Shown here one piece after another: positions 17,520 to 26,599 of a DNA stretch of 64,000 nucleotides. A model generated the notes under the pieces. The model was not told the origin of the DNA and made no database searches. It saw only the letters and a list, made by a program, of their open reading frames with translations. The translations under genes were made by a program, and so were the position numbers. Source of the stretch: JANYBT01 sp038211475 (GTDB lineage Bacteria; Acidobacteriota; Terriglobia; Terriglobales; Acidobacteriaceae); assembly GCA_038211475.1 (NCBI GenBank), contig JBBQVN010000002.1, positions 27,183 through 91,182 of the forward strand, read 5' to 3'. The first letter of the stretch is position 1; each line of letters starts with the position of its first letter.

Positions 17520-19109
17520 TTAGGTCTGCACAATCCGAGGCGTGATAAAGAAAATCAGCTCCCGGCTCGCCGTACTCACCGAACGGTGCTTGAACAGATT
17601 GCCCAACACCGGAATATTTCCCAGCACCGGCACTTGCTGAATGTCCACCGAATTTTGCGTCTGGATCACGCCGCCGATAACCACGGTGCCACCATCGGTG
17701 ACCAGCACCTGGGTGGTGGCCTGCTGCGTAATCAAGCTGGGATTGCCCTGCACCTTGTTGCCGAAATCGGGCGTGGTGTTTTCCACGTCCACGTTCAGAA
17801 AGATGGTGCCCTCGGAAGTAATTTGCGGGGTTACGGTCAAGCGCAGGAACGCGTCCACATAGGTGACAGTCGGCGGCCCTAACAACTGCGCCTGAGTCAC
17901 GATCGGCACCCGCACTCCTTGTTTCATGACCGCCTGAATGTTGTTCTGGGTAACCACCCGCGGCCGCGAAAGGATCTTCAGCAAACCGCGCGACTCCGCC
18001 AAGGTGAGAATGGCATCGATGCGCACGTTGTTACTGGCATTCAGAAACGAAAGCCCGCTGGTGGGTTGGGCGACGCCGAGGTTTGAGAACAACGGAATCG
18101 TGGAGCCTCCGGTGCTGGCCCCGTTGGCGATGATGTATTTCGGATTTAAGCCTTGCACCAGAGTGGGCGAATTTCCCGCTGAGGAGGCTCCGCCCACGGC
18201 CGATGTGCCATTGCCCCAGCCAAAGCCCAACTGAGTGCCGATGTCGCGCGCAAAACTACGGGTCGCGGCTACCACGCGAGCTTCAATTTCCACTTCCTGG
18301 GTCTTGCGATCGAGTTGCGTCAACAGCTTGTCGACCACCGGAACCACGGTTGGAATGTCGTTCAGGATCAAGGCGTTGGTACGCTCGTCGGCCACCACTT
18401 CGCCGCGCTGGCTGAGGAATTTTTTAACCATTGGAACTACATCTTTGGCGCGGGAGTAACTGAGAAAGCGAGTGAACGAAACTTTCTCAACCGCCAGCGT
18501 TTCCGCCTGTTGCTGCGCCACTGACGCTTCCGCTTCTTTTTTCAAAGTCTCTACGGTGGCGATCCGCAACACATTGCCGTCCATCTGGCGGGCCAACGAA
18601 TTGTTTTTCAACACGATGTCGAGCGCCTGGTCCCAGGGAACGTCGTCCAGCACAATGGTCAGAGTGCCCTTCACGGTGGAATCAAGCACCACATTCAAAC
18701 CGCTGATCTCGTGAATCAGGCGGAAGAAATCCTTGAGGTCAACATCTTTCAGGTTGACCGAGATGGGCTCTCCGGTGAACAGCGCCGAGGCTGGCGCCTT
18801 GGCCTTGCCCGCCTGGGCTTTCTGTTCGGCCGCCAGGTTGACCGCGGGCTCAGGAAGGTCCGCAGGCTTTGGCGCAGAGGGCGCCGCACTCGGAACCTCC
18901 ATCGCACTCACCGCTGCAACCATCGCTGCACTTACCGGTGCACCTGCCGTCGCAATTGCTGGCGCGCTTGTTGTTGCACTTGTTGGCGCACTTGTCGTCA
19001 AACTCCCCGCGGTTGTCTTCGGGGAATTCTGCGCTCCGCCCGTACTCGCCGCCATCACGCACCACATGCAAATCGCCAAACCCAGAACTACTACGCGCTT
19101 CGGCATCAC
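17520..19109 (-). CDS. pilQ: Type IV pilus secretin
   Basis: 529 residues; the start is GTG 19107 or the adjacent ATG 19104. A signal peptide is followed by a long low-complexity Ala/Thr/Ser region (about 28-95) encoded by imperfect repeats. Then come an STN domain (PISVNLKDVDLKDFFRLIHE, about 118-185), a Secretin_N domain (VVADERTNALILNDIP) and the secretin barrel, with the signature VPVLGNIPVLGNLFKHRSV near the C-terminus. It forms the outer-membrane pore for pili. No AMIN domain is visible, so it is shorter than proteobacterial PilQ. Last gene of pilMNOPQ. Confidence 0.94.
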   Translation of the reverse strand: MMPKRVVVLGLAICMWCVMAASTGGAQNSPKTTAGSLTTSAPTSATTSAPAIATAGAPVSAAMVAAVSAMEVPSAAPSAPKPADLPEPAVNLAAEQKAQAGKAKAPASALFTGEPISVNLKDVDLKDFFRLIHEISGLNVVLDSTVKGTLTIVLDDVPWDQALDIVLKNNSLARQMDGNVLRIATVETLKKEAEASVAQQQAETLAVEKVSFTRFLSYSRAKDVVPMVKKFLSQRGEVVADERTNALILNDIPTVVPVVDKLLTQLDRKTQEVEIEARVVAATRSFARDIGTQLGFGWGNGTSAVGGASSAGNSPTLVQGLNPKYIIANGASTGGSTIPLFSNLGVAQPTSGLSFLNASNNVRIDAILTLAESRGLLKILSRPRVVTQNNIQAVMKQGVRVPIVTQAQLLGPPTVTYVDAFLRLTVTPQITSEGTIFLNVDVENTTPDFGNKVQGNPSLITQQATTQVLVTDGGTVVIGGVIQTQNSVDIQQVPVLGNIPVLGNLFKHRSVSTASRELIFFITPRIVQT

Positions 19110-19134
19110 AGTTTCCTCATCTCTCGCGGCGAAC

Positions 19135-19647
19135 TCACACTGCCGGGGTAGAAATCTTTTTCACCACTTCCTGGGTGATCATCTTGCCCAGACGGTCCGG
19201 CTGGCTTAGCCGGAACACCACGCTGTCGGCGGTGATCTTCAGTACACCGCCGTGAAATACCGCATCTTTTTCTCGAAGGAAATAAGTGCGGTTCAGGCCA
19301 TCGGTGACCACGGCCGTAAATCCGGCAGTGGAACGCACCACCCCTTTAACGCTGATCTGACCGATTTCCAAATACTTCTTTCCTGCGCTGCATCCGGGGC
19401 GCCCACTCTGGGTCACCACCGGACTCAAGAACGGATCGCGCTTTCCGACCTTCACCAACGCGGTGACGGGAGGATGTAGCTTGACCCCCACTCGCTGAAC
19501 CACTTGCTGCTGCACCTGCTTCTGCACCTGCTTCTGCACCTGATTCTGCACTTGCTTCTCCGCTGGGCCCGCGACCGGCAGCGCGCTCTGCGCCGGGACC
19601 CCGCCTGATACCGCCAGCAACATTGCTATCGCCAGAATTGTCCTCAT
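19135..19647 (-). CDS. pilP: Type IV pilus assembly lipoprotein-like protein PilP
   Basis: 170 residues with a signal peptide but no clear lipobox. A Gln/Val repeat (KQVQNQVQKQVQKQVQQQ, about 31-48) is followed by the PilP beta domain: KRDPFLSPV, then LEIGQISVKGVVRSTAGFTA and TYFLREKDAVFHGG. PilP links the inner-membrane PilNO complex to PilQ. It begins 10 bases after pilO and ends 25 bases before pilQ. The repeat makes a probable coiled spacer. Confidence 0.9.
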   Translation of the reverse strand: MRTILAIAMLLAVSGGVPAQSALPVAGPAEKQVQNQVQKQVQKQVQQQVVQRVGVKLHPPVTALVKVGKRDPFLSPVVTQSGRPGCSAGKKYLEIGQISVKGVVRSTAGFTAVVTDGLNRTYFLREKDAVFHGGVLKITADSVVFRLSQPDRLGKMITQEVVKKISTPAV

Positions 19648-19657
19648 GATTGCTCCT

Positions 19658-20290
19658 TCACCGTGTCGCCGGCTTTGTGGCGGGTTTCGTCACCACCGGC
19701 ACGGGCTGGTCCGTACTGAAGAATGTGGTTGCGGTACAGGTCGCGACCACGCTCTCCCCGGCCCCGTACTGATAGGTCTTCTTGGGCTTGGCCTCGGCGG
19801 GCTTGCGAGTGGAAGCGACCAGCAGGCCGGAGACGTTGACGATGCGCTCCAGCTTGGCAACGCGATCGAAAAAATTCAGCACCGGATAATACTGGCCATC
19901 CAGTTCCAGCTCAAACGGGACCTCGCTGTAAAATTCCTTGGCGGCGATGGGCAGGGCAGTGTAGCGCCGGATCTCGATTCCCGCCAGGTGGCCCTCGGCC
20001 TCCAGCATGCGCAGGAAGCTGGCAACTTCCTTGTCTTCGGGCACAATGCGCCGCTGCGCCTCGATCTGAACCTTCAGGTCGGCCACCTCGCGCTCCATCT
20101 CCGAGAGCCGCGGACGATTAGCTTCCAGTTCCGCATTCTCCCGAAGGCGGGACTCCAGCTTGCTTTGTGCAGCAACATTGGCAGTCTGCAGCGGGCGGGT
20201 GACGGCGAAAAAGAATGCTCCCGCAGCCAATCCTCCCACTCCCATCAATACCCCCCACTGCCGAAGCGCGGGCCACTCTCCGAATTTCAT
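19658..20290 (-). CDS. pilO: Type IV pilus inner-membrane alignment protein PilO
   Basis: 210 residues. There is one N-terminal transmembrane helix (GVLMGVGGLAAGAFFFAVTR), a coiled coil (AAQSKLESRLRENAELEANR to DLKVQIEAQRRIVPEDKEV), then a ferredoxin-like PilO fold (YTALPIAAKEFYSEVPFELE and YYPVLNFFDRVAKLERIVNV). It forms heterodimers with PilN in the alignment complex. Order and spacing within pilMNOPQ are standard. Confidence 0.92.
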   Translation of the reverse strand: MKFGEWPALRQWGVLMGVGGLAAGAFFFAVTRPLQTANVAAQSKLESRLRENAELEANRPRLSEMEREVADLKVQIEAQRRIVPEDKEVASFLRMLEAEGHLAGIEIRRYTALPIAAKEFYSEVPFELELDGQYYPVLNFFDRVAKLERIVNVSGLLVASTRKPAEAKPKKTYQYGAGESVVATCTATTFFSTDQPVPVVTKPATKPATR

Positions 20291-20300
20291 CGCGTCACCC

Positions 20301-20879
20301 TCATCCCTTGCTCTTTTCGCAGACCAGCGTGAATTGGAACGCCTGCATTTCTTTGACCTGCTCGTCCTGAATACTTTCTTTGATTTCCACCGTCTTGAAG
20401 TAACCGGTCTGCTGTAAATTCGACATCAATCCCGCCACCGCGGTGGTGTTCAAGGCCACGCCCTCGATATTGACGACGGGCCCCATATCCTTAAGATTGC
20501 TCAACCAAACGGATTCACTGTTGTTGACGGTTTGTCCGACTAGGGCCAGCAGGACCGCCGGACCCGCCTGATTGGCGCGCAGTTGGCGAATCACCTCGAC
20601 CCGCCGACGCAGGGCCTCGGCCTGACGTTGCCGCTCCAGGTAGCGCGATTTAACATTGGCCAGTTCGCTATTCTTGCGATCCGCCAATTGTTGGGCGGTC
20701 GCCACGCGAACCTGCTCCCGGTCGAGCGGGCTCCAGTAGAGATAGCTGCCGCCGGCAAACAAGAGCGCAACCGCTACCAGTTTGAGCCAAAAGCGACCCG
20801 CCCCTGCGGGTTCGCTCGCCATATCGGTACTACGCCGCGTTTTCCCCTTCGGTATACCCAGCAGGTTGATTCGGATCAT
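20301..20879 (-). CDS. pilN: Type IV pilus inner-membrane protein PilN
   Basis: 192 residues. It begins MIRINLLGIPKGK, the conserved INLL motif that binds PilM. A transmembrane helix (FWLKLVAVALLFAGGSYLYW), a coiled coil (VRVATAQQLADRKNSELANV) and a ferredoxin-like C-domain follow. Its ATG overlaps the pilM stop by four bases (ATGA), so PilM and PilN are translationally coupled. Confidence 0.93.
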   Translation of the reverse strand: MIRINLLGIPKGKTRRSTDMASEPAGAGRFWLKLVAVALLFAGGSYLYWSPLDREQVRVATAQQLADRKNSELANVKSRYLERQRQAEALRRRVEVIRQLRANQAGPAVLLALVGQTVNNSESVWLSNLKDMGPVVNIEGVALNTTAVAGLMSNLQQTGYFKTVEIKESIQDEQVKEMQAFQFTLVCEKSKG

Positions 20880-21991
20880 AGGTCGTCAAAACTCCTTAGG
20901 GCGAGTCCCACCGCCACTGCCATTTGTTCGGGGTGGTGTTGTGCCACTTCGGCCGCATCGGCCCGGGTGGGCCGGGAAATCCTGAGGAAGGGGTCAAGAA
21001 ACTCCACCGGTAAAGAGAATTCCTCTTGCAAAGCTTCTGCCAGCCCCTCCACACGCGAGGACCCGCCAGCCAAATAGATTTTGGTTATTGGCTCGCCTTC
21101 AGCGCTGGCCCGGAAGAAATCGAAAGTCTTCTGGATTTCCAGCACGATGCTCTCGCTGACCTGTTTCAGAATCGGAAGGCGGGCGTCCAGATTTTGAGAA
21201 TCTACGTTGTCGGAATCTGCGTCGTGACGATCGGCGCGAAGAGAATCTGCGTGCGGGGAATCTGCCACGCTGCTCCGCTTGAGCGCCTCCGCCTCCTCAT
21301 AGCTCAGTTCTAGTTCCCGCTGCAGAGCCTCAGTGTACTGATGCCCGCCCATGCTGACGTCGCGCGGGAACAATGGGCAACTGCCCTTCACGATGTTGAT
21401 GTTCAAAATGCTGGCGCCCAGATTGAGCAGGGCCACGACGTCCCCGGGGCCGGGGGCATAGTTGTATTCGTAGCAGTTCAGCAAGGCCAGTGAGTCAATA
21501 TCCACCACCGCCGCATTCTTGCCCGCCAGCGAAAGCGCCTGGGTGTAGTTGAGGATCTTGTCTTTCTTCACCGCCACCAAAAGAATTTCCAATTGGCCGC
21601 GGTCGCGTTGTTCCGTCAGCACCTGGTAGTCGAGATTGACGTCCGCCAAATCAAATGGGATGTGCAGCGTGGCCTCGCGCTGAATCGCCTCGGGCAGGGC
21701 CTGGTCGCTCTCAATGGGCAGAGTGATTTTCTTCATGATGACGGAGTGGCCGCTGACCGCAGTCACCAGGTCGGGGGTCTTGATGCCGGCTGCAGCGAAC
21801 AACCGCGCAATCGCGGTGGAAACGGTGCCGGCATCGGCAATCATGGAATCCACGACCAGATCGCGCGGCAAATCCTCAAGTCCGCAGTGCACTGCTTCCA
21901 GGGATCCCCGTGACCGCTTGAGTTCGACCACCTTGATGCTGGAGGACCCGATATCCAAACCTGCCATGGTTCTCGCGCCAAAACCAAACAT
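20876..21991 (-). CDS. pilM: Type IV pilus actin-like ATPase PilM
   Basis: 371 residues; an actin/FtsA-like cytoplasmic protein. Nucleotide-binding motifs are MAGLDIGSSSIKVVELKRS and IYLAGGSSRVEGLAEALQE. It starts MFGFGARTMAGLDIG as expected. It has an unusual inserted low-complexity segment (about 237-265, SPHADSLRADRHDADSDNVD) built from Asp-Ser/Ala-Asp repeats, absent from typical PilM. First gene of the pilus alignment operon. Confidence 0.94.
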   Translation of the reverse strand: MFGFGARTMAGLDIGSSSIKVVELKRSRGSLEAVHCGLEDLPRDLVVDSMIADAGTVSTAIARLFAAAGIKTPDLVTAVSGHSVIMKKITLPIESDQALPEAIQREATLHIPFDLADVNLDYQVLTEQRDRGQLEILLVAVKKDKILNYTQALSLAGKNAAVVDIDSLALLNCYEYNYAPGPGDVVALLNLGASILNINIVKGSCPLFPRDVSMGGHQYTEALQRELELSYEEAEALKRSSVADSPHADSLRADRHDADSDNVDSQNLDARLPILKQVSESIVLEIQKTFDFFRASAEGEPITKIYLAGGSSRVEGLAEALQEEFSLPVEFLDPFLRISRPTRADAAEVAQHHPEQMAVAVGLALRSFDDL

Positions 21992-22133
21992 GTGCCTACC
22001 GGCCCATCTGGCGGGTTCGTTCCCGCCTTGCGATCTGGTTACTGTGGCTAGGTTACGTAATCCGGAATTGGAATGACAGATAACGAAGGTACGGGGTGAA
22101 ACGCTAAGGGGAGGGTGGAAAAATGCGGATTGA

Positions 22134-23981
22134 TTAGCGGCGTTTCTTGGCAGCCGCGGCCTTGTTGGACGCGGATTTCTTGGCGGGGTGCTTCTTGGGC
22201 GTCGGTTTTTTGGGCGAAGCTTTTTTAGGCGCGGGCTTATTGGGCAAAGGCTTCTTGAAATTGGCGGGCTTGGGCGATGGCTTCGGCTTCATCGCGGGAG
22301 GCTTTGTCTCCGCCGACGCGGGGTTGCCTGAGCTTTTCTTGATTGCTTTTTTCCCTGATGTGGGCTGGATCGCCGGTTGCACCGCGCGCTGGGCCTTGGC
22401 CGGCGCGACCGGCGCCGAAGGCTTTGTCCTCAAATTTTCAGGGACACTTGCAGGAACATTCGCCGACGCTTTGGCCGGCACACTAGTAGGCACTCTTGCA
22501 GCCTTGGATGCGTCTGGCGCTTTGGATTTCGGGGGCAACGCAACCGGCGTCGCAGGAACCGGCGCAGCTACGGGCACCACGCCCTTGACCTTCTTACCTG
22601 CTTTGCCCTTCTTAGTTCCGGCCGGTTCGGCGACAGTCGCAGCGACGTCCGGCACTGCGCCCTTGGGAGTGCGACCGCGTTTCGGTGGCGGCGGAGGCGG
22701 AGGCGGCGGAGGCGCCAGCGGCTTCAGGTATTTCAAAATCTCGGTGCGGGAGCGCAGCTTGCCATCCATCAAGAGCAAAAACACATCGTTCGCGATCTTG
22801 GCGTAGCCGGGCATCTCCGGAGTGATGTAGAGTTCGGTCATCTCCAGCAAGGGGACCTTCTGCTGCACCTGCCGCCACTTGGTGAGGAAGTTCTTGATTT
22901 TCTCGGCCACCGCCTGTTGCCGCGCGGTCACTCCCAGAAACAGAATCATTTCGGGACGCGCGTGGGATAGCAGGTTCCAGGTTCGCGAGGGCGTGGCCGC
23001 TTCCTTGCCGGTCAAGCGCTTGGCGAGGTCCTTGGCGTGATCAGTGAGGTCGCGCCAGCTCTCTACTAGATCTTTGCGAGGAATGGCGCGGCGGATGTTG
23101 GCGATGTCGGAGTCAGCCATGCGCGCGGTCAGGAAATGCAGCACGGCAGGCGAGGGGTCGGGGGCGTACCCGAGCTCGTTCATCTGCTGGCGGGTCTTCA
23201 CCAGAGCGCCCAAGCCAACGGCGTCCATCTTGGCGGTGGTCCAGTGCGGATTCAGGACTTTGAGCCAGCCCTCTTTTTCCAGCACCTTGACGATGTGCAG
23301 CGGATCTTCTTCGTAGGCCAACTGCTCGATTTCATATCCAATGGCGCGGTTACTGATGTGTTCGATGTAATTGTTTTCTTTGGCGGAATCAAGTCGCTGC
23401 TGGGTGCGTTCTTCCAGAGGCCAGTGGAAGCGGGCGGAGAGACGGGCAGCGCGGATGATGCGCGACGGGTCTTCGACAAACGCGTAATTGTGCAGCACCC
23501 GCAGGAGTTTGGCCTCCACGTCGGCTACGCCGTTAAAGGGATCCATCAACAAACCGCGCGAGCCTTCATTGAGCGAGATGGCCATGGCGTTGACGGTGAA
23601 GTCGCGGCGGCGCAGGTCATCGCCGAGAGTGGCGGCAGTAACCACCGGAGGCTTGCCAATTTTGTCAAAGCGCTCGGTGCGCGCCATGCTGATTTCGGCG
23701 CGCACGCCTCCGTTGAGAGTCAGCAGAAGGGCGTGCGTCTCTTCGTCCACATGAGACACGCGAATGCCGGCGCGTTCTAATTCTTTTTGCAGCTTGAGAG
23801 GATTTCCCTGGACAGTGAAATCCAAATCGCGGATGGGCAATCCGCTGATGATGTCGCGCACCGCTCCGCCCGTCAGGTAGAGGTTCATGGCGGCGGCGCG
23901 GGTTACGTCCTGGACAAGCAGGACGGCTTTGAGCTGATCCGGCGTCAGCCGGGATTCCATCGTGTAAATGTAGTCGGCCAT
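22134..23981 (-). CDS. CCA-tRNA nucleotidyltransferase / poly(A) polymerase with a long basic Pro/Ala/Lys tail
   Basis: 615 residues. The class II nucleotidyltransferase core is clear: LYLTGGAVRDIISG, then the metal-binding RDLDFTV, LGDDLRRRDFTVNAMA and EDPSRIIRAARLSARFHWPL. The core and helical body span ~1-425. A run of ten prolines follows, then ~180 residues made almost only of Ala, Pro, Lys, Ser and Val (repeats such as PKKASPKKPTPKKHPAKK), like histone-H1-type tails. The core adds CCA or poly(A) to RNA; which one is not decidable here. The tail probably binds nucleic acid electrostatically (inference). Confidence 0.9.
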   Translation of the reverse strand: MADYIYTMESRLTPDQLKAVLLVQDVTRAAAMNLYLTGGAVRDIISGLPIRDLDFTVQGNPLKLQKELERAGIRVSHVDEETHALLLTLNGGVRAEISMARTERFDKIGKPPVVTAATLGDDLRRRDFTVNAMAISLNEGSRGLLMDPFNGVADVEAKLLRVLHNYAFVEDPSRIIRAARLSARFHWPLEERTQQRLDSAKENNYIEHISNRAIGYEIEQLAYEEDPLHIVKVLEKEGWLKVLNPHWTTAKMDAVGLGALVKTRQQMNELGYAPDPSPAVLHFLTARMADSDIANIRRAIPRKDLVESWRDLTDHAKDLAKRLTGKEAATPSRTWNLLSHARPEMILFLGVTARQQAVAEKIKNFLTKWRQVQQKVPLLEMTELYITPEMPGYAKIANDVFLLLMDGKLRSRTEILKYLKPLAPPPPPPPPPPKRGRTPKGAVPDVAATVAEPAGTKKGKAGKKVKGVVPVAAPVPATPVALPPKSKAPDASKAARVPTSVPAKASANVPASVPENLRTKPSAPVAPAKAQRAVQPAIQPTSGKKAIKKSSGNPASAETKPPAMKPKPSPKPANFKKPLPNKPAPKKASPKKPTPKKHPAKKSASNKAAAAKKRR

Positions 23982-24336
23982 GCCTGGTTACAAGTGGTGC
24001 GCGAGCCCGCTTCAACAACCAGCGGGTGTACCGCCAGACCGGGCACTGGACGACGACGTGGCTCCAGTCCCAACCTAAGTGATTCTATCCAATAGACTTA
24101 TACTGCGATTCGGCAGTGAAAGCAAGAAGCAAAATAACATAAAGTTTACCTTTTGGCTACTGGGAGCAATACAAAATGGCATGGACGCGAGGGAAAAGTG
24201 CGAAAATCTGAAAGGGAAACTTTAAACGTTGACCACAAGTCGGGGCCTTGGCCGGAGTTCCAGAGCGAATTTCCGGACCGGCGATCTCGGACTAGTTGTC
24301 AGTGTAAGTGATTGGAAGCAAAGGATTTTGTTTCTC
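23982..24336. other. Divergent intergenic region
   Basis: 355 bases between the poly(A)/CCA enzyme gene (minus) and the next plus gene. The central part (24090-24230) is AT-rich and likely holds both promoters. No RNA gene or further ORF is supported. Confidence 0.4.
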
Positions 24337-24822
24337 ATGCCCTCGACGCACAAAAAAGTCGTGGTTCGCAAACACGACCGCGATTCGATCCACGGGCATG
24401 TCACGCCCGCGAGTTTTATTGTCGATGGCAAATTGGAGTTGTTGAATACCTCGGGCCAGGTGGTAGCAATCGATCTGGGCGATATCAAAGCGGTATATTT
24501 TGTGCGCGAGTTCGGCGAAGTGGAACCAGCGGGGCGCAAGACGTTCACAACCCGCCCCCGCACGGAAGGCTTGTGGGTGCGCCTGAGGTTCAAAGACAAC
24601 GACGGGATGGAAGGGCTGATGCCGAACGATCTGACCCAGAACCCGGACGAAGGTTATCTGGTGAATCCACCTGACCCGCGCTCCAACACGCAGAGGATAT
24701 TTATTCCGCGGAGCGCTCTGAGTTCGCTCACCGTGCTGGCTGTAATCGGCGCGGGACGGAAGAAAAAAACGCCGGCGGCCGAGTTGCAGGTTTCCATGTT
24801 CGACGACAGCGTTCCTCAATAG
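24337..24822 (+). CDS. Conserved hypothetical protein (DUF6982-like)
   Basis: The frame is open from 24229, but MPSTHKKVVVRKHDRDSIHG at ATG 24337 is the better start, giving 161 residues. It is a soluble beta-rich protein: a first half (VTPASFIVDGKLELLNTSGQ, then IDLGDIKAVYFVREF) resembles a PilZ- or Sm-like small barrel. The Arg-rich stretch RKTFTTRPRTEGLWVRLRF follows. I link it to DUF6982 from memory only. Role unknown; its location near the pilus cluster may be accidental. Confidence 0.65.
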   Translation: MPSTHKKVVVRKHDRDSIHGHVTPASFIVDGKLELLNTSGQVVAIDLGDIKAVYFVREFGEVEPAGRKTFTTRPRTEGLWVRLRFKDNDGMEGLMPNDLTQNPDEGYLVNPPDPRSNTQRIFIPRSALSSLTVLAVIGAGRKKKTPAAELQVSMFDDSVPQ

Positions 24823-24844
24823 GGCGGCAGGTTGCGTTGCAGAT

Positions 24845-25966
24845 TCAAGCTGCAAGAGTGGTCGCAACGACGACGCTCTTCTTCCGCTCCAGCCTTCCCC
24901 GAACACGCTGGATTGGCAAATCCACCAGAGTCCGCATGGCTTGGGCGTAGCCCATGGAGAGCAAGAAGATTCCAAGTGCCAGCACGATCCCTGGGCGATA
25001 GTAGTGGTAAAAATGGTGGAATAGGGTGTGATGAATGAGATACATGCTGTAGGAGAGACGGCCAAGGTGGCGCAGGGCGCGGGACTCCAGGCAGCGAGTG
25101 AGTAGATTTTTTCCGGGTAGCGTCACCAGGAAGAAGATGGGCATCAGCCCGACCTCTTGAACGGTGTAGCGGATGGTGTCACGAAAAAGCGGGTTGCGAT
25201 AGACGTAAGAGAGAACGAGGATGGCGGCGCCACTCACGGCCAAGGCTGTAGCGTGCTTTTTCAGCCACTCCACTCGATCGCCGCATCGGGGATTGGCGAC
25301 GACGGCGAGCACACAACCAGCTAGGATGGAATCAAAGCGAGTGTCGGTTCCTTCGTAAATATTTTGCCAAGACGAGTGCCAGACGAACGCCCGAAAACAA
25401 CGCCAGGCCAGAGCCAGTAAGCAGAGCGCGATCAACACCGTTGCCTGCTGTTGCCGACTGATGGCGCGGCGAACGAACCAGGCATAGAGCAGGGGGAACA
25501 ACAGGTAGTAGTGTTCTTCGACCGCCAGTGACCACAAGATGCCGAGACCGGCAGGCAGATTTCCCCAACCCAGGATGTTCCAGTAGTTGGAGAAGTACAA
25601 GAACGCCGAAACCAGCGACGCATAGCTTTCGCGGTTGTAGACCAGGCCCGCGAGCGCGAGGGCGGCGACTAGGATAACGGTCAAATAACAGGGCGGAAAG
25701 ATGCGCAGCACGCGGCGGAGATAAAAGGTCCGCAGGGAGATGGTTCCGGTTTGCTGGGCCTCAGCGCGAAGCAGGGTGGTGATGAGGTATCCGCTGAGAA
25801 AGAAAAACACTGTGACCCCGAAACCACCGGGCAGGACCTTGAAGGGCTGGGCGTGGGCAACGAAGACCAGAAGGAAAGCGACGGCCCGCATGCCGTCGAG
25901 ACTGGGGATGTAGAGATTCGATGGTGGACCCGTGACCGCAATAGGACGCAGGCCCATACTGGTCAA
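24845..25966 (-). CDS. Acyltransferase family 3 (OafA/YrhL-like) membrane protein
   Basis: A 373-residue protein with about ten transmembrane helices. The family signature starts NLYIPSLDGMRAVAFLLVFV, with the catalytic His in VAHAQPFK; then VTVFFFLSGYLITTLL and RVLRIFPPCYLTVIL. Members O-acetylate or otherwise acylate surface sugars. The exact substrate is unknown. It converges with the gene at 24337. Confidence 0.9.
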   Translation of the reverse strand: MTSMGLRPIAVTGPPSNLYIPSLDGMRAVAFLLVFVAHAQPFKVLPGGFGVTVFFFLSGYLITTLLRAEAQQTGTISLRTFYLRRVLRIFPPCYLTVILVAALALAGLVYNRESYASLVSAFLYFSNYWNILGWGNLPAGLGILWSLAVEEHYYLLFPLLYAWFVRRAISRQQQATVLIALCLLALAWRCFRAFVWHSSWQNIYEGTDTRFDSILAGCVLAVVANPRCGDRVEWLKKHATALAVSGAAILVLSYVYRNPLFRDTIRYTVQEVGLMPIFFLVTLPGKNLLTRCLESRALRHLGRLSYSMYLIHHTLFHHFYHYYRPGIVLALGIFLLSMGYAQAMRTLVDLPIQRVRGRLERKKSVVVATTLAA

Positions 25967-26179
25967 AGTAACCTACCAGGGGAAGCCGGGTCAGTGATAA
26001 CTGAACATACGAATTGTGAGCAGGCAGGACGGATGCAGGGCGAGGCGGAAAGAAAGAAGTGTCGCCCTTCAGATGAAAAGTGGCTAGGTTCGACGACAGT
26101 TGCCGCCGACGACAGGGCCGCCGTAAGCACGCGGCGCAGTCATGGAGCTAGGTCGTGATTCGCGGAACCAGGTAATGGT

Positions 26180-26599
26180 TCAGTTTGAAACAATCCACTC
26201 GCGAATTCCCACGCCAATTGTAGCGACGAAAAGTACAGCCCAGAAGTAGATAGCGCTTCGGGAAACCCACTCGATCTCTCTCCATGAGAAATGCTCCCAG
26301 CCTCCCGCGCAACCATTGCCAGAAAACAACTCCTCTAGTTCTTCTAAATATTTGTGGAAAACGCCGAACTGTTTCAATATCGCAGAAGAACGAAGGACAC
26401 CCAGACCGACGAACAGAACCGGGATGCACCAAGCCCACTTGGCATGGCATATTTTATCTCTGTTTACGATCAGCCTTGCCCAAGTAGCACCAACGGCGAT
26501 AACGACATTGCGCTCAACAGCGCGGGCATCGGTCAGAAGCCATTCGATTTCCTTCCGAAGAGATTCGGCGCGGGCAGCGCGGAGTTCAAACTGAATCAC
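26180..26599 (-). CDS. Membrane protein of unknown function
   Basis: The frame is open from 26659. A GTG at 26597-26599 (VIQFELRAARAESLRKEIEW), overlapping the end of the hemerythrin gene, is a likely start and gives 139 residues. The body has an amphipathic helix (RKEIEWLLTDARAVERNVVI) and two hydrophobic helices (WAWCIPVLFVGLGVL and AIYFWAVLFVATIGVGI). The 14-base overlap with hemerythrin suggests co-translation. No family recognised. Confidence 0.6.
   Translation of the reverse strand: MIQFELRAARAESLRKEIEWLLTDARAVERNVVIAVGATWARLIVNRDKICHAKWAWCIPVLFVGLGVLRSSAILKQFGVFHKYLEELEELFSGNGCAGGWEHFSWREIEWVSRSAIYFWAVLFVATIGVGIREWIVSN

Noticed and set aside
18890..19010. Short tandem repeats considered as CRISPR or satellite
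   Set aside because: They encode the Ala/Thr/Ser spacer of PilQ in frame; there is no repeat-spacer structure.
22377..22970. Long plus-strand frames opposite the Pro/Ala/Lys tail
   Set aside because: They are shadows caused by the biased codons of the tail on the minus strand.
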